From Bacteroidota bacterium (lineage in GTDB: Bacteria; Bacteroidota; Bacteroidia; B-17B0; Aurantibacillaceae), in contig JACPOC010000011.1 of assembly GCA_016185125.1 (NCBI GenBank), positions 1-64,000 of the forward strand: a DNA stretch of 64,000 nt. The letters are read 5' to 3'. This document shows positions 1 to 7,772 of the stretch, one piece after another (position 1 is the stretch's first letter; each line of letters begins with the position of its first letter). A model generated the notes under the pieces. The model saw only the letters and a program-made list of their open reading frames with translations, was not told where the DNA came from and made no database searches. A program made the translations under genes and the position numbers.

Positions 1-1
1 C

Positions 2-949
2 AACTGGTCTAACGGACTCACCACCCCCAACATCGTAGTGAACGCCAATTTCGCGAATACTCCGAATGTGTACTCGGTTAGTGTTACTGATAACTGCTCC
101 CTGCCTAATGCAACGGCTGGGTTTACTGTTAATGTGAATCCGCTGCCTCAGTTTACTTTTTCACCCACTTCCTTTAAAGGATGTGCGCCTTTAGAAGTAA
201 ACTTCCAAGCGGGTTCTACAAGCACAGCTTACAATGGAAGCGGTGATACTTATTTTTGGAATTTTGGAGGTATAAAAGGATCGGGTAATACGCAGTTTAT
301 TACCTATCCAACAGCAGGAATATACTCGTTTTTTGTAAGTGCAACTAACAGCTTCGGATGTTATAAAGACACTACTACTGAAAAAGTTATTGAAGTATAT
401 CCTGTTCCGTTTGCAGACTTTACTCCTAACCCGCAATCGGTAACCATACTTGAGCCTAATGTTCAGTTCAACAACTTATCGCAAGGAGCCAGCTCTTATA
501 TTTGGGATTTTGGGGATTATTCTTCCTTACTTAACTCCTCCACCGCAACCAACCCTCACCACGAGTATGGTGTTTCCGGAATGTACACGGTATTTATGGT
601 GGCGACAAATAACTATGGCTGTAGGGACACTGCAATACGTCTGATTGAGGTGCAGCCGGAATTTGCAATTTATATTCCTAATGCTTTTACACCTGATCAA
701 AACGGCCGGAATGATTTCTTTTTTCCAAAAGGCGTAGGTATTAGTGAAGATAAATATAAAATGGAAATTTTTGACCGTTGGGGCGAACTCATCTTTACTT
801 CAAATGCCTTTAGAACAGGATGGGACGGAACGGTGAAAGGAAGCGGCCAAATAGCGAAGGATGATGTATATATTTATAAGATATGGGTAACAGATTTAGA
901 GGGCAGGAAGAAATACTACGTTGGCCACGTTACCTTGTTAAAACAATAA
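2..949 (+). CDS. T9SS type B (gliding-motility C-terminal) PKD protein, 3' part
   Basis: Open reading frame enters from the left window edge (frame begins at base 2), so the N-terminus is missing. The visible 316 residues hold at least two PKD-type Ig-like domains, recognisable by YFWNFGG and SYIWDFGD turns and by the endings FVSATNSFGC and FMVATNNYGC. The last ~90 residues match the gliding-motility-associated/type B sorting domain: IPNAFTPDQNGRNDFF, then the FDRWGELIF strand, a GWDG turn, and DVYIYKIWVTD near the end. Family knowledge: this domain directs export through the type IX secretion system and cell-surface attachment. The protein is probably a large adhesin-like surface protein; its ligand cannot be told from this fragment. 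Confidence 0.93.
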   Translation, partial: NWSNGLTTPNIVVNANFANTPNVYSVSVTDNCSLPNATAGFTVNVNPLPQFTFSPTSFKGCAPLEVNFQAGSTSTAYNGSGDTYFWNFGGIKGSGNTQFITYPTAGIYSFFVSATNSFGCYKDTTTEKVIEVYPVPFADFTPNPQSVTILEPNVQFNNLSQGASSYIWDFGDYSSLLNSSTATNPHHEYGVSGMYTVFMVATNNYGCRDTAIRLIEVQPEFAIYIPNAFTPDQNGRNDFFFPKGVGISEDKYKMEIFDRWGELIFTSNAFRTGWDGTVKGSGQIAKDDVYIYKIWVTDLEGRKKYYVGHVTLLKQ

Positions 950-974
950 TTATAAAATATTTTAATAATCAATT

Positions 975-1009
975 AAAAGAGGCTGCCTTTAACCGGGCAG
1001 TCTTTTTTT
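975..1009 (+). terminator. Rho-independent terminator after the T9SS gene
   Basis: A GGCTGCC/GGGCAG hairpin with A-rich left flank is followed by seven T residues, 25 bases after the stop codon. The remaining ~230 bases up to the next gene show no gene or clear site. Confidence 0.75.
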
Positions 1010-1240
1010 GTTGAGTTTACAAAAGTGCCTACATAATGCCAAGCTAATTCAAATCCTTAGCCTAACGTGCAAAATAGCGGCCAAGGCCATCCTGTTTCCT
1101 CATCAGAAAGCCTGCCTTTTACCAGCCACATTCCCCATAAAAAAGAGTTAACAATTACATACGCAACTAAATGCCTTTTAAATTCTACTCTTTTTTTAGC
1201 TTGCTTCCCATAGCATGGCTTCTTTTTTGGTTATTAGATT

Positions 1241-1531
1241 TTATTTTTTTGGTTTTAAGTACTGTTGAATATTTTGAAAATAAACTTCAAAGGCTAATAA
1301 TCCTTTTTTATTTAGCTTGCACATTGTTTGAGGATATTTGTCTTTAAACTTTTTCTCAATATCAATGTAACCCGCTTCTTTCAATTTTTGCAATTGCACG
1401 CTCAGGTTTCCGGCGGTGGAGTTAGTGTGTTCTTTCAGGTAGGTAAATTCGGCCTCTTTAACCGAAACCAAAAGGGATACCACAGCTAGTCTTAATTGGG
1501 AGTGCAATATAGGATCAAGATCTTTAAACAT
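1241..1531 (-). CDS. Small winged-helix transcriptional regulator
   Basis: A 96-residue protein that is almost entirely a winged-helix DNA-binding domain of the HTH_34/MarR-like type. Helix 1 is LDPILHSQLRLAVVSLL, the recognition-helix region is NSTAGNLSVQLQKLKEAGYI, and the wing follows. Family knowledge: such stand-alone domains in Bacteroidetes usually sit beside a small membrane protein and repress their own operon. Here the membrane protein gene ends one base upstream of this start, so the two are almost certainly co-transcribed from the promoter at 2141-2172. Target genes are unknown. Confidence 0.85.
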   Translation of the reverse strand: MFKDLDPILHSQLRLAVVSLLVSVKEAEFTYLKEHTNSTAGNLSVQLQKLKEAGYIDIEKKFKDKYPQTMCKLNKKGLLAFEVYFQNIQQYLKPKK

Positions 1532-1532
1532 A

Positions 1533-2120
1533 TTATACTGATTGCGAACGATATTTTGCCCTTAGTAAATGGCCGGGAATAACATAGCTGAATAACAAAG
1601 CAGCCGAAATACAAAGAAACTGATCGATCTCACTTACAAAAACAGATAAAATAGCAAACGAAAAAGAGAAAAGACTTCCAATAATTAAAGGTTTAAATTT
1701 TAAAATTCCTCCTGAAATAAAAGTGGCCAATCCGTATAAAAGCATCAGAAAAAAATAGGAAGCCTTAATTCCATGGGCATAACCAAAAACGATTGTTATT
1801 AACATGGCAATGCCAAACCCGCCCCATGTGTAAGCTAAATAAGTATCGATATAAGTTTTAACCTTAGCTTTTTTACCTTGTTTAATACCGTAAATCATTG
1901 AAATAATTCCGCCTATAGGAAGAAGAATTGTCCATACCATTTCGCCGAGCGCAATTCCCATTTGAAGTGTTGCATAATGTGTTAAGGCGCAAATAATAAC
2001 AAGCCAGCCCCAAAAAATAAGGTGGAAGCCGTCATCGGCCAGTTTATTTTTAGCGGTATTCATCATGTTTGTAATTAAAGTCAAGCTTTCTTCGGGTTTT
2101 AGTGTTTCTTCGTTAGTCAT
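1533..2120 (-). CDS. Multi-pass membrane protein paired with wHTH regulator
   Basis: About 195 residues starting at the ATG at 2120 (MTNEETLKPEESL). An in-frame upstream start at 2171 would lie inside the promoter, so it was not chosen. An N-terminal soluble helix (~35 residues, EESLTLITNMMNTAK) precedes five or six hydrophobic segments (for example FWGWLVIICALTHYA, TILLPIGGIISMIYG, FFLMLLYGLATFISGG). No catalytic motif is visible. The architecture recurs next to HTH_34 regulators in Bacteroidetes, which is the only functional hint; it may sense a membrane or envelope signal, but that is inference. Confidence 0.8.
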   Translation of the reverse strand: MTNEETLKPEESLTLITNMMNTAKNKLADDGFHLIFWGWLVIICALTHYATLQMGIALGEMVWTILLPIGGIISMIYGIKQGKKAKVKTYIDTYLAYTWGGFGIAMLITIVFGYAHGIKASYFFLMLLYGLATFISGGILKFKPLIIGSLFSFSFAILSVFVSEIDQFLCISAALLFSYVIPGHLLRAKYRSQSV

Positions 2121-2140
2121 AATATAATATAAATATGTTA

Positions 2141-2172
2141 CAAATATAAAGTAGTTTATGTTATAAACCAAA
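2141..2172 (-). promoter_or_regulatory. Bacteroidetes-type promoter of membrane protein/wHTH operon
   Basis: On the minus strand a TTTG at 2172-2169 is followed after 20 nt by TATATTTG at 2148-2141, matching the TTTG-N19-21-TAnnTTTG consensus. It lies about 20 nt before the ATG at 2120 and so decides that start. Confidence 0.75.
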
Positions 2173-2290
2173 TATTTTAAATTTTTATTTGGCTGAGTTT
2201 ATGTATGTCGGCACGAGAAGTTAATTTTTAGCGTTTTAATTTAGGGGATTATTATTCCCGGAAGTGGCACAGAGAGGGCTTTTTAACCAC

Positions 2291-2320
2291 ATACTACAAA
2301 TTATAGCAAGACAATGCTAC
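2291..2320 (+). promoter_or_regulatory. Putative damage-response box upstream of recA
   Basis: This 30-base stretch is 25/30 identical to 12513-12542 upstream of dinB. It contains the inverted repeat TAGCA-AGACAA-TGCTA (2304-2319), preceded by ATACTA 13 nt earlier. It ends ten bases before the recA -7 element and occupies the place of the -33 box, so an operator or activator site is likely. The rest of the 2121-2462 intergenic region holds the two diverging promoters and nothing else recognisable. Confidence 0.6.
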
Positions 2321-2330
2321 TTTCAAGATA

Positions 2331-2338
2331 TATCTTTG
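2331..2338 (+). promoter_or_regulatory. recA promoter -7 element
   Basis: TATCTTTG fits TAnnTTTG. It would give a leader of about 120 nt before the recA ATG. No TTTG lies at the -33 position; the shared recA/dinB box is there instead. Confidence 0.6.
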
Positions 2339-2462
2339 TGCATAAGTTAAGGTTTGCGGTTGAAAAACTACATTAAAACTAAAAAAACAGAGCTTTAACT
2401 TTAAAATAACCATCGGCACAAATTAGCCGGATTAAATACGTAATCAATAAATAAAATATAAA

Positions 2463-3524
2463 ATGGCAAGAAAAAACGGTGAAGATGTAATGGAACAAAC
2501 GGATTCCAAAAAGTCGTCAGTTAATACTGAAAAACTAAAAGCACTTCAATTAACCCTTGATAAGTTGGAAAAAACTTATGGCAAGGGAACTATCATGAAA
2601 CTTGGCGATAAAAAAGTGGAGCCAATGGAAGCTATTTCTACGGGTTCACTTGGTTTGGATATTGCCTTGGGTATTGGCGGATTGCCAAAAGGCCGTATTG
2701 TTGAAATATACGGGCCCGAATCTTCCGGTAAAACAACATTAGCCATTCATGCTATTGCAAGCGTTCAAAAAAGCGGGGGTATTGCCGCTTTTATTGATGC
2801 CGAACATGCTTTTGATCGTTTTTATGCTGAAAAATTAGGTGTGGATACCGAGAGTTTATTAATCTCTCAACCTGATAATGGTGAGCAGGCATTGGAAATT
2901 GCTGAAAATCTTATCCGTAGCGGAGCTATTGATTTGGTGGTAATAGATTCGGTTGCCGCATTAACGCCGAAAGCGGAAATAGAGGGCGAAATGGGCGATA
3001 GCCGCATGGGTTTACAGGCACGTTTAATGAGCCAGGCCTTGCGTAAACTTACCGGAACTATCAGTAAAACAGGATGTTGCTGTATTTTTATTAATCAATT
3101 ACGTGAAAAAATTGGCATTATGTTCGGTAATCCGGAAACTACTACCGGAGGAAACGCTTTAAAGTTCTATGCTTCCGTTCGTTTGGATATCAGAAGAATC
3201 AGTCAGCTAAAAGACGGAGATGTTGTAAGCGGAAACCGCGCCCGTGTAAAGGTTATCAAAAATAAAGTAGCGCCTCCTTTCAGGCAAGCTGAATTTGATA
3301 TCATCTTCGGGGAAGGTATCAGTAAAGTAGGAGAAATAATTGATATTGGGGTTGAAAAAGGAATTATCAAAAAAGCCGGTTCGTGGTTTAGTTACGACGA
3401 AACAAAATTAGGCCAAGGCCGCGATGCTGTTAAGGCTTTGTTTTCAGAAAACCCAGACCTTGCCGAAGAAATTGAAAATAAAATTAAAGAGGTACTTGCT
3501 GCCGAAGCCGCTCCTGCTGAATAA
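2463..3524 (+). CDS. recA: Recombinase RecA
   Basis: RecA forms filaments on single-stranded DNA, drives strand exchange and, in SOS systems, acts as a co-protease. The 353 residues are full family length. Walker A GPESSGKT lies at about 84-91, the Walker B strand [10 protein letters not shown] near 160, the loop L1 region [21 protein letters not shown] follows, and [21 protein letters not shown] covers L2 and flanks. The N-terminal ~25 residues are polar and variable, as usual. The gene is single, with a long leader holding a putative control box (2291-2320) and a strong terminator 250 bases downstream. Confidence 0.98.
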   Translation: MARKNGEDVMEQTDSKKSSVNTEKLKALQLTLDKLEKTYGKGTIMKLGDKKVEPMEAISTGSLGLDIALGIGGLPKGRIVEIYGPESSGKTTLAIHAIASVQKSGGIAAFIDAEHAFDRFYAEKLGVDTESLLISQPDNGEQALEIAENLIRSGAIDLVVIDSVAALTPKAEIEGEMGDSRMGLQARLMSQALRKLTGTISKTGCCCIFINQLREKIGIMFGNPETTTGGNALKFYASVRLDIRRISQLKDGDVVSGNRARVKVIKNKVAPPFRQAEFDIIFGEGISKVGEIIDIGVEKGIIKKAGSWFSYDETKLGQGRDAVKALFSENPDLAEEIENKIKEVLAAEAAPAE

Positions 3525-3635
3525 CCTCTGTAATTTATAAACATGTTTTTAACTGCTGCTTTTTTGAGAGATTTGTTAGGAGTAAAAAATGATTTAGTGG
3601 ATTGCATAAAATGGTTAAGCTAAGTTAAAAATGCT

Positions 3636-3687
3636 TGATTGCACCCGGAAAGCTCTTTGGATTTCCAATTCTTTCTGTGTGCAATCA
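3636..3687. repeat. Long-spaced inverted repeat downstream of recA
   Basis: TGATTGCAC (3636-3644) is perfectly repeated in inverse as GTGCAATCA (3679-3687), and the 34-nt interior contains a second short pair GGAAA/TTTCC. It lies in the 355-base stretch between recA and the next gene. Besides this and the terminator at 3770-3801, that stretch shows no convincing gene. It could be a structured 3' UTR or a small RNA, but nothing more supports it. Confidence 0.35.
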
Positions 3688-3769
3688 GTCTAATTGAAAG
3701 ATGCGTTTTTGTTTTTGCCAAAATGAAAGCATTTTTTAAAAAACTTTAATTGGTTGTTTGTTTTAATAT

Positions 3770-3801
3770 AAAAAGCTATTCGAAACCGAATAGCTTTTTT
3801 T
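3770..3801 (+). terminator. Strong hairpin terminator (bidirectional shape)
   Basis: A perfect 12-bp stem, AAAAGCTATTCG against CGAATAGCTTTT with an AAAC loop, is followed by further T residues on the plus strand. A-tracts on the left make it usable also for the minus-strand gene that ends at 3880. Confidence 0.9.
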
Positions 3802-3879
3802 ATGGCTACCGTTCGTTCAGCCAAATTTTCACTAAAAAATAATCTACTTATAATAAAGGGCATTAGTAGATTATGTGAC

Positions 3880-4554
3880 TTATTTTATATTAAGCCGATA
3901 ACCTTTTCCTTTTTGTGATTGAATGATCCGTTTCCCGAATTGACGCCTAATATTATAAATATGCACATCAATAATTCTTTTCTTTGCTATCTCTTCATCC
4001 TTCCAAATAAGTAATGCAATTTCTTCTTTGCTAAAAAATTTGGTGGTATTTGTGGACAGTAGTTCAAACACTTTAAATTCTTTTTTAGGCAATTGAAATG
4101 GTTCCCCGTTTTTAAAAACAAGATGTTGTTCAGTATCAATTACAATAGTTTTTTTTGCCGCTTTTTTTTGGTTGATTCTTCTGCGTAATAAATTTTTAAT
4201 AAACAGTTGTAAAATAGCCGGCTTGTTATGAAAATCAATAAATGAATCAGCACCGGCGTTAAATACCATTTCCTGTACGTAATCGTCTTGCTTATCAGAA
4301 TAAATAATTACAAAAGGTTTAGATGCAGGCGGATTTAATTTAACTTCTTTGGTTAAACTTACCGCATCGTTATGGAGCAGATCAAGATTTAAAAACAACA
4401 CATCAACCGAGTTTTTATAAATAAATTCCAGGCCTTCTTTTTCACTTGTAAAGGTTTGAATATTTTTAAACGTGGAGCTTAACCCATCAAGACTTTCAAA
4501 AATCTGAAAGATGGTGTTATCTATAAAAACAATAAGTGCTTTACCCACTTCCAT
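3880..4554 (-). CDS. OmpR-type regulator with degenerate receiver
   Basis: A 224-residue protein: receiver-like domain (1-120) and a C-terminal winged-helix domain of OmpR/PhoB type (about 140-224; LPKKEFKVFELLS, then IIDVHIYNIRRQF and KGKGYRL). The output domain closely resembles that of the intact regulator at 10766-11446. The receiver has lost its phosphorylation chemistry: the usual acidic pair reads FI (ALIVFIDN), the acceptor Asp position is Asn (VLFLNLD), and the conserved Lys of the KP motif is absent (FIDFHNKP aligns with DYITKP). It therefore probably works without phosphotransfer, like other atypical receivers. It lies 64 bases downstream of a SpoIIE-type phosphatase gene in the same orientation, suggesting a shared transcript. 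Confidence 0.88.
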   Translation of the reverse strand: MEVGKALIVFIDNTIFQIFESLDGLSSTFKNIQTFTSEKEGLEFIYKNSVDVLFLNLDLLHNDAVSLTKEVKLNPPASKPFVIIYSDKQDDYVQEMVFNAGADSFIDFHNKPAILQLFIKNLLRRRINQKKAAKKTIVIDTEQHLVFKNGEPFQLPKKEFKVFELLSTNTTKFFSKEEIALLIWKDEEIAKKRIIDVHIYNIRRQFGKRIIQSQKGKGYRLNIK

Positions 4555-4618
4555 AATCGGGTAAAGATTGTGTAAACAGATTAAGTTGGGGATAAGAGAG
4601 TGTTAATTAAATATTAAA

Positions 4619-5455
4619 TCACAGATCTATTCTTAAAAGACAAACATCATCCGTTTGCTCTGCATTACTCTTCCAAATATTAAATTTATTTTCCATATAC
4701 TCTTTTTGTTCTGAGCATGACATATAAGCCGTTGACGAGATCAATTGGTTAAATTTAAATGAGCCCATTCTCTTATTTCTTTCACCACCAAACTGATCCT
4801 TAAATCCATCCGAATATAAAAATACTTTTTCATTGTCAAGTACATTTACAAACCGTGTGTTAAAGCGTCTGTTTGTTTCAATCTGCCAGCCGCCTATTGG
4901 ATAGTGTTCTCCTTTTATCCTGCGCATATTGTTATCCGCATCAATTATAAGAATGTTACTGCCGGCACCTGTAAACTGAAGTTGCATTGTTTTAGAATTA
5001 TAAGCCACCAGCGAAATCTCCATCCAATCGTTATTTACATCAATATCCTGGTGATGATTAAACGTTTCAATCCATTTTTTATCTATCTCGGTTAATATAT
5101 CGCCAATCTTTTCAAAATTTTTAGAATATACTACATAGTTAAGAAACCCTATGGCAAGGGATGACAACATTGCCCCGCTTACCCCGTGGCCCGTGCAATC
5201 TCCTACAGCATAAAAACACCAATCTTCCTTTTTGCCTATCCAAAAAAAATCGCCGCCAATAATTTGCAAAGGATTGTAATACACAAAATACGGTTGCATT
5301 AACTTTCTAAAATGTCTTTCCTGAGGCATTAACCCTTGCTGTACAAATGCCGCATAGTATAAACCATCAATAAGATCTTTGTTCGTTTTTTCTAATTTGT
5401 GATAGGCGCCTTTTAGCTCGTGATAAGGTATCTCCTCCAATATTGTGTTTGCCAT
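4619..5455 (-). CDS. SpoIIE/RsbU-type PP2C protein phosphatase
   Basis: 278 residues. After a ~50-residue helical N-terminus comes a complete PPM/SpoIIE phosphatase domain: IGGDFFW (first metal Asp), GDCTGHGVSGAML, LYSDGFKDQFGG and QTDDVCLLRI. These supply the acidic metal ligands expected for an Mn/Mg-dependent Ser/Thr phosphatase. Family knowledge: such enzymes often dephosphorylate anti-sigma-factor antagonists, or read out a sensor domain. No sensor or STAS partner is encoded nearby and the protein has no membrane segment. The gene is followed by the degenerate response regulator, an unusual partner. Confidence 0.88.
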   Translation of the reverse strand: MANTILEEIPYHELKGAYHKLEKTNKDLIDGLYYAAFVQQGLMPQERHFRKLMQPYFVYYNPLQIIGGDFFWIGKKEDWCFYAVGDCTGHGVSGAMLSSLAIGFLNYVVYSKNFEKIGDILTEIDKKWIETFNHHQDIDVNNDWMEISLVAYNSKTMQLQFTGAGSNILIIDADNNMRRIKGEHYPIGGWQIETNRRFNTRFVNVLDNEKVFLYSDGFKDQFGGERNKRMGSFKFNQLISSTAYMSCSEQKEYMENKFNIWKSNAEQTDDVCLLRIDL

Positions 5456-5506
5456 ATAACAAAGGAAAGCATAAAAAGGAAAGTGGATGAGAAGCCAAAA
5501 TTAGCG

Positions 5507-5514
5507 CAAAGTTA
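5507..5514 (-). promoter_or_regulatory. -7 element of the phosphatase operon
   Basis: Minus-strand TAACTTTG, about 50 nt before the phosphatase ATG. The -33 region is only T-rich. Confidence 0.5.
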
Positions 5515-5549
5515 ATTTAGACCAGAGGAGGTTTTTTGTAGATAAAAAA

Positions 5550-5951
5550 TTAATCTTTGAGAGAAATTAAAATTTTACTCGCGGATATTTTTAGAATGCC
5601 AAAAAGTTGTTCGCCTTGTTGCAACAAAATTTTTGTGTTTGAAGGATTCTCGGATTTTAATGTTTTAAAAAAAACCTCCATTGAAGCAAGCCACGGCTTT
5701 AGGAGCTTTAAGTTCTTTTTACTCACAATGCTTTTTAAGTTGGCTCGGGCTTGTACTTCTTCTATCAATTGTTGAAGTTCATGTTTAACTTTTATTTCTT
5801 TCCCTAAAGCCGAAGCAGAGAATGTGGAATTCATAAATCTAATTATTTCTATATTCAGATGATAAATTCTCAATAAGGCTTCCAGATAATAAGCCTGCTC
5901 TTTACATTGTTGTATTTTTTTGAAGGCTAATAAAATTTTTCTCTCGGTCAT
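5550..5951 (-). CDS. Hypothetical helical protein
   Basis: 133 residues, predicted mostly alpha-helical and basic (runs such as AYYLEALLRIYHLNIEIIRF and ELQQLIEEVQARANLKSIV). There is no signal peptide or membrane segment and no motif I recognise. It sits between the T9SS beta-helix gene, from which a terminator separates it, and the phosphatase operon, which has its own promoter. It is probably a single-gene unit. Codon and base use do not differ from the surroundings. Confidence 0.7.
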   Translation of the reverse strand: MTERKILLAFKKIQQCKEQAYYLEALLRIYHLNIEIIRFMNSTFSASALGKEIKVKHELQQLIEEVQARANLKSIVSKKNLKLLKPWLASMEVFFKTLKSENPSNTKILLQQGEQLFGILKISASKILISLKD

Positions 5952-5958
5952 ATATAAA

Positions 5959-5993
5959 TTAAAAACGCCCGCAATATTAGCGAGCGTTTTTAA
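5959..5993 (-). terminator. Terminator of the T9SS beta-helix gene
   Basis: Arms AAAAACGC (5961-5968) and GCGTTTTT (5984-5991), with partial inner pairing, lie 18 bases downstream of the gene ending at 6010. On the minus strand the stem ends in a T-run. Confidence 0.75.
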
Positions 5994-6009
5994 TTAAAAT
6001 AGAAAAAAC

Positions 6010-7662
6010 TTATTTAGTAACCATTAACTTAACAGTTTCTTTACCTACCGTGGTGTTTAATGTTACAAAGTAAACTCCTGACAATAAATTTTCGGTGTTA
6101 AGGGTAATTTGATTAATCCCTTCAAATAACTCTTCCTTGTTTCCAGTATTAACAACAAGTTTACCTGTTACATCATAAATACTAACCTCAAGGCGCGAAT
6201 TAATATTGGAGTTAATCATTAATGTTGTTTTTCCTGAAGTTGGGTTTGGATATAATAAAATATAGCCAATTTGTTTTTTAACTTCAGTAAAACCCGTTGT
6301 AGTGTTAGTATTTGCGGCAATAGGCGCATCGGTAAAGCTTGCTCCTGCAAGAGCCGTGCTTCCTGTACCCGGCCTGTAATCAGGGGAATTAAAGTTGTAA
6401 GGGGTAGTTAAAATGCCAACCGTGGTTTTTAAGGTATCGTTCCCTTGTGCAACAATCCATTGATTAGCATTTAAAATGCCAAATGTACCGGTTTCAGTAG
6501 CACGCTGACCGTAACCCGCAACAATGTTGTTCATAAACTTAAGGGCGCCGGAGTTTGCATTTGTTTCGCAAGCCGATCCATCAACATACACACCGCGTGT
6601 TGCATCATCCATAAAAATAGAGTTATAAATTTTAAGATTTGAATTACGACGGATACGAACTCCTCTTCTAAATCCGGCAGCGTACGTTGCAGTTAACACA
6701 CCACGCAACGGACCAATATCAGTAATGTTTGTAAAAATACCGGAAGTTAAAGGAGTGGATGTAGTTCCTGTAGGATCGTTGTCGGATTCAAATCCTTCTG
6801 AAGTGGACACCGAAGGATTATCTGAAATTTGAGGATCGCGAACACCTAAACCAAACTGAATATTTCCGCTAAATCCGTTATCCGTATCAAAATCATCGTC
6901 AATTCCGCGGTAAGCAACAAGGTACTTGCAATTTACTGTTCCGCCAAACCACTCAAAAGAATCATCATTAGCAAAAGACACCTGAATATGTTCAATGGTA
7001 GTACCGCGACCCACAGCCCCAAAAGTTAAACCGTTTATTTCTTTGTTAGGTTGATAAACGTACCCGCCAAATTCTATTCGTACGTACTTTAATGAACCCG
7101 AATTATCATTATTATCCGGTGTTGTTCCACCGCCATATTCTGTATCAACTGAAATTGGAATTCCTTCAATGTTATTAATTCCGTTTGGATTGTTGTTGCT
7201 TGCTTTTCCTAATAAAATTACTCCGCCCCAGTCTCCTAAACCTCTTTGCCCGGGCGCCTGATTTGATGTGAATACAATTGGTGCCGCAACTGTTCCATTG
7301 GCAATTAATTGAGAACCTTTTGTAATAAATAAGCCCGCTCCTGCTACAGATTTGTCTCCTAAAATTACAACGCCCGGCTGAATGGTTAATACTGAATTAT
7401 TTTTAACAAAACATTGTGCCGATAAAAGAATGGTTTGCCCGGTTAACCATGTTGTGTTAGCGGTAATGTTACCACTAACCGTCATTGTGGGGGCGGGATA
7501 AGATTTGTTTTGCGGATCCCACTCCGTCCAGGCGTCCGTCCACATTGGTGTTGGAGCCGGAGCAAAAGCGCCTCGGTAGCTGGTAGGCTGAAAGAATGGT
7601 GTTTGGCAAATACCAACACTTAATGTTACTGTTGCAAGTAAGCTTAATAAATTTTTTTTCAT
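6010..7662 (-). CDS. Secreted beta-helix-like protein with T9SS type A sorting domain
   Basis: 550 residues: a signal peptide (MKKNLLSLLATVTLSVGICQ), a middle region rich in Asn, Gly and Thr with repeated short strands typical of right-handed beta-helices (for example LTIQPGVVILGDKS, YVRIEFGGYVY, FEWFGGTVNCKYL), and a C-terminal ~75-residue type A sorting domain (LLYPNPTSGKTTLMIN, YDVTGKLV, LLSGVYFVTL, ending KLMVTK). It should be exported across the outer membrane and anchored or released. It lies 110 bases downstream of a TonB-dependent receptor gene in the same orientation, but has its own -7 element and terminator. A role in capturing a nutrient for that receptor is plausible but not shown. 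Confidence 0.88.
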   Translation of the reverse strand: MKKNLLSLLATVTLSVGICQTPFFQPTSYRGAFAPAPTPMWTDAWTEWDPQNKSYPAPTMTVSGNITANTTWLTGQTILLSAQCFVKNNSVLTIQPGVVILGDKSVAGAGLFITKGSQLIANGTVAAPIVFTSNQAPGQRGLGDWGGVILLGKASNNNPNGINNIEGIPISVDTEYGGGTTPDNNDNSGSLKYVRIEFGGYVYQPNKEINGLTFGAVGRGTTIEHIQVSFANDDSFEWFGGTVNCKYLVAYRGIDDDFDTDNGFSGNIQFGLGVRDPQISDNPSVSTSEGFESDNDPTGTTSTPLTSGIFTNITDIGPLRGVLTATYAAGFRRGVRIRRNSNLKIYNSIFMDDATRGVYVDGSACETNANSGALKFMNNIVAGYGQRATETGTFGILNANQWIVAQGNDTLKTTVGILTTPYNFNSPDYRPGTGSTALAGASFTDAPIAANTNTTTGFTEVKKQIGYILLYPNPTSGKTTLMINSNINSRLEVSIYDVTGKLVVNTGNKEELFEGINQITLNTENLLSGVYFVTLNTTVGKETVKLMVTK

Positions 7663-7686
7663 TTTTTATTTTAAAATATTATGAGG

Positions 7687-7694
7687 CAAAGGTA
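7687..7694 (-). promoter_or_regulatory. -7 element of the T9SS beta-helix gene
   Basis: Minus-strand TACCTTTG about 25 nt before the ATG at 7662. No clear -33 TTTG. Confidence 0.5.
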
Positions 7695-7772
7695 AGTGAG
7701 GAAGGCCGGTTTATAATTAAGAGAAGCTTATGCTTAACTTACTATTGTGTTAACATATTGTTAAGGGTAAAT

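Noticed and set aside
2265-2280. TGGCAC-N5-GGGCT upstream of recA as a sigma-54 promoter
   Set aside because: GG and GC have the right spacing, but the -12 element lacks TT, and recA has a good TAnnTTTG element closer to the gene.
3543-3623. 26-codon ORF after recA
   Set aside because: No ribosome-binding sequence and no repeat or domain; likely chance in the 3' region.
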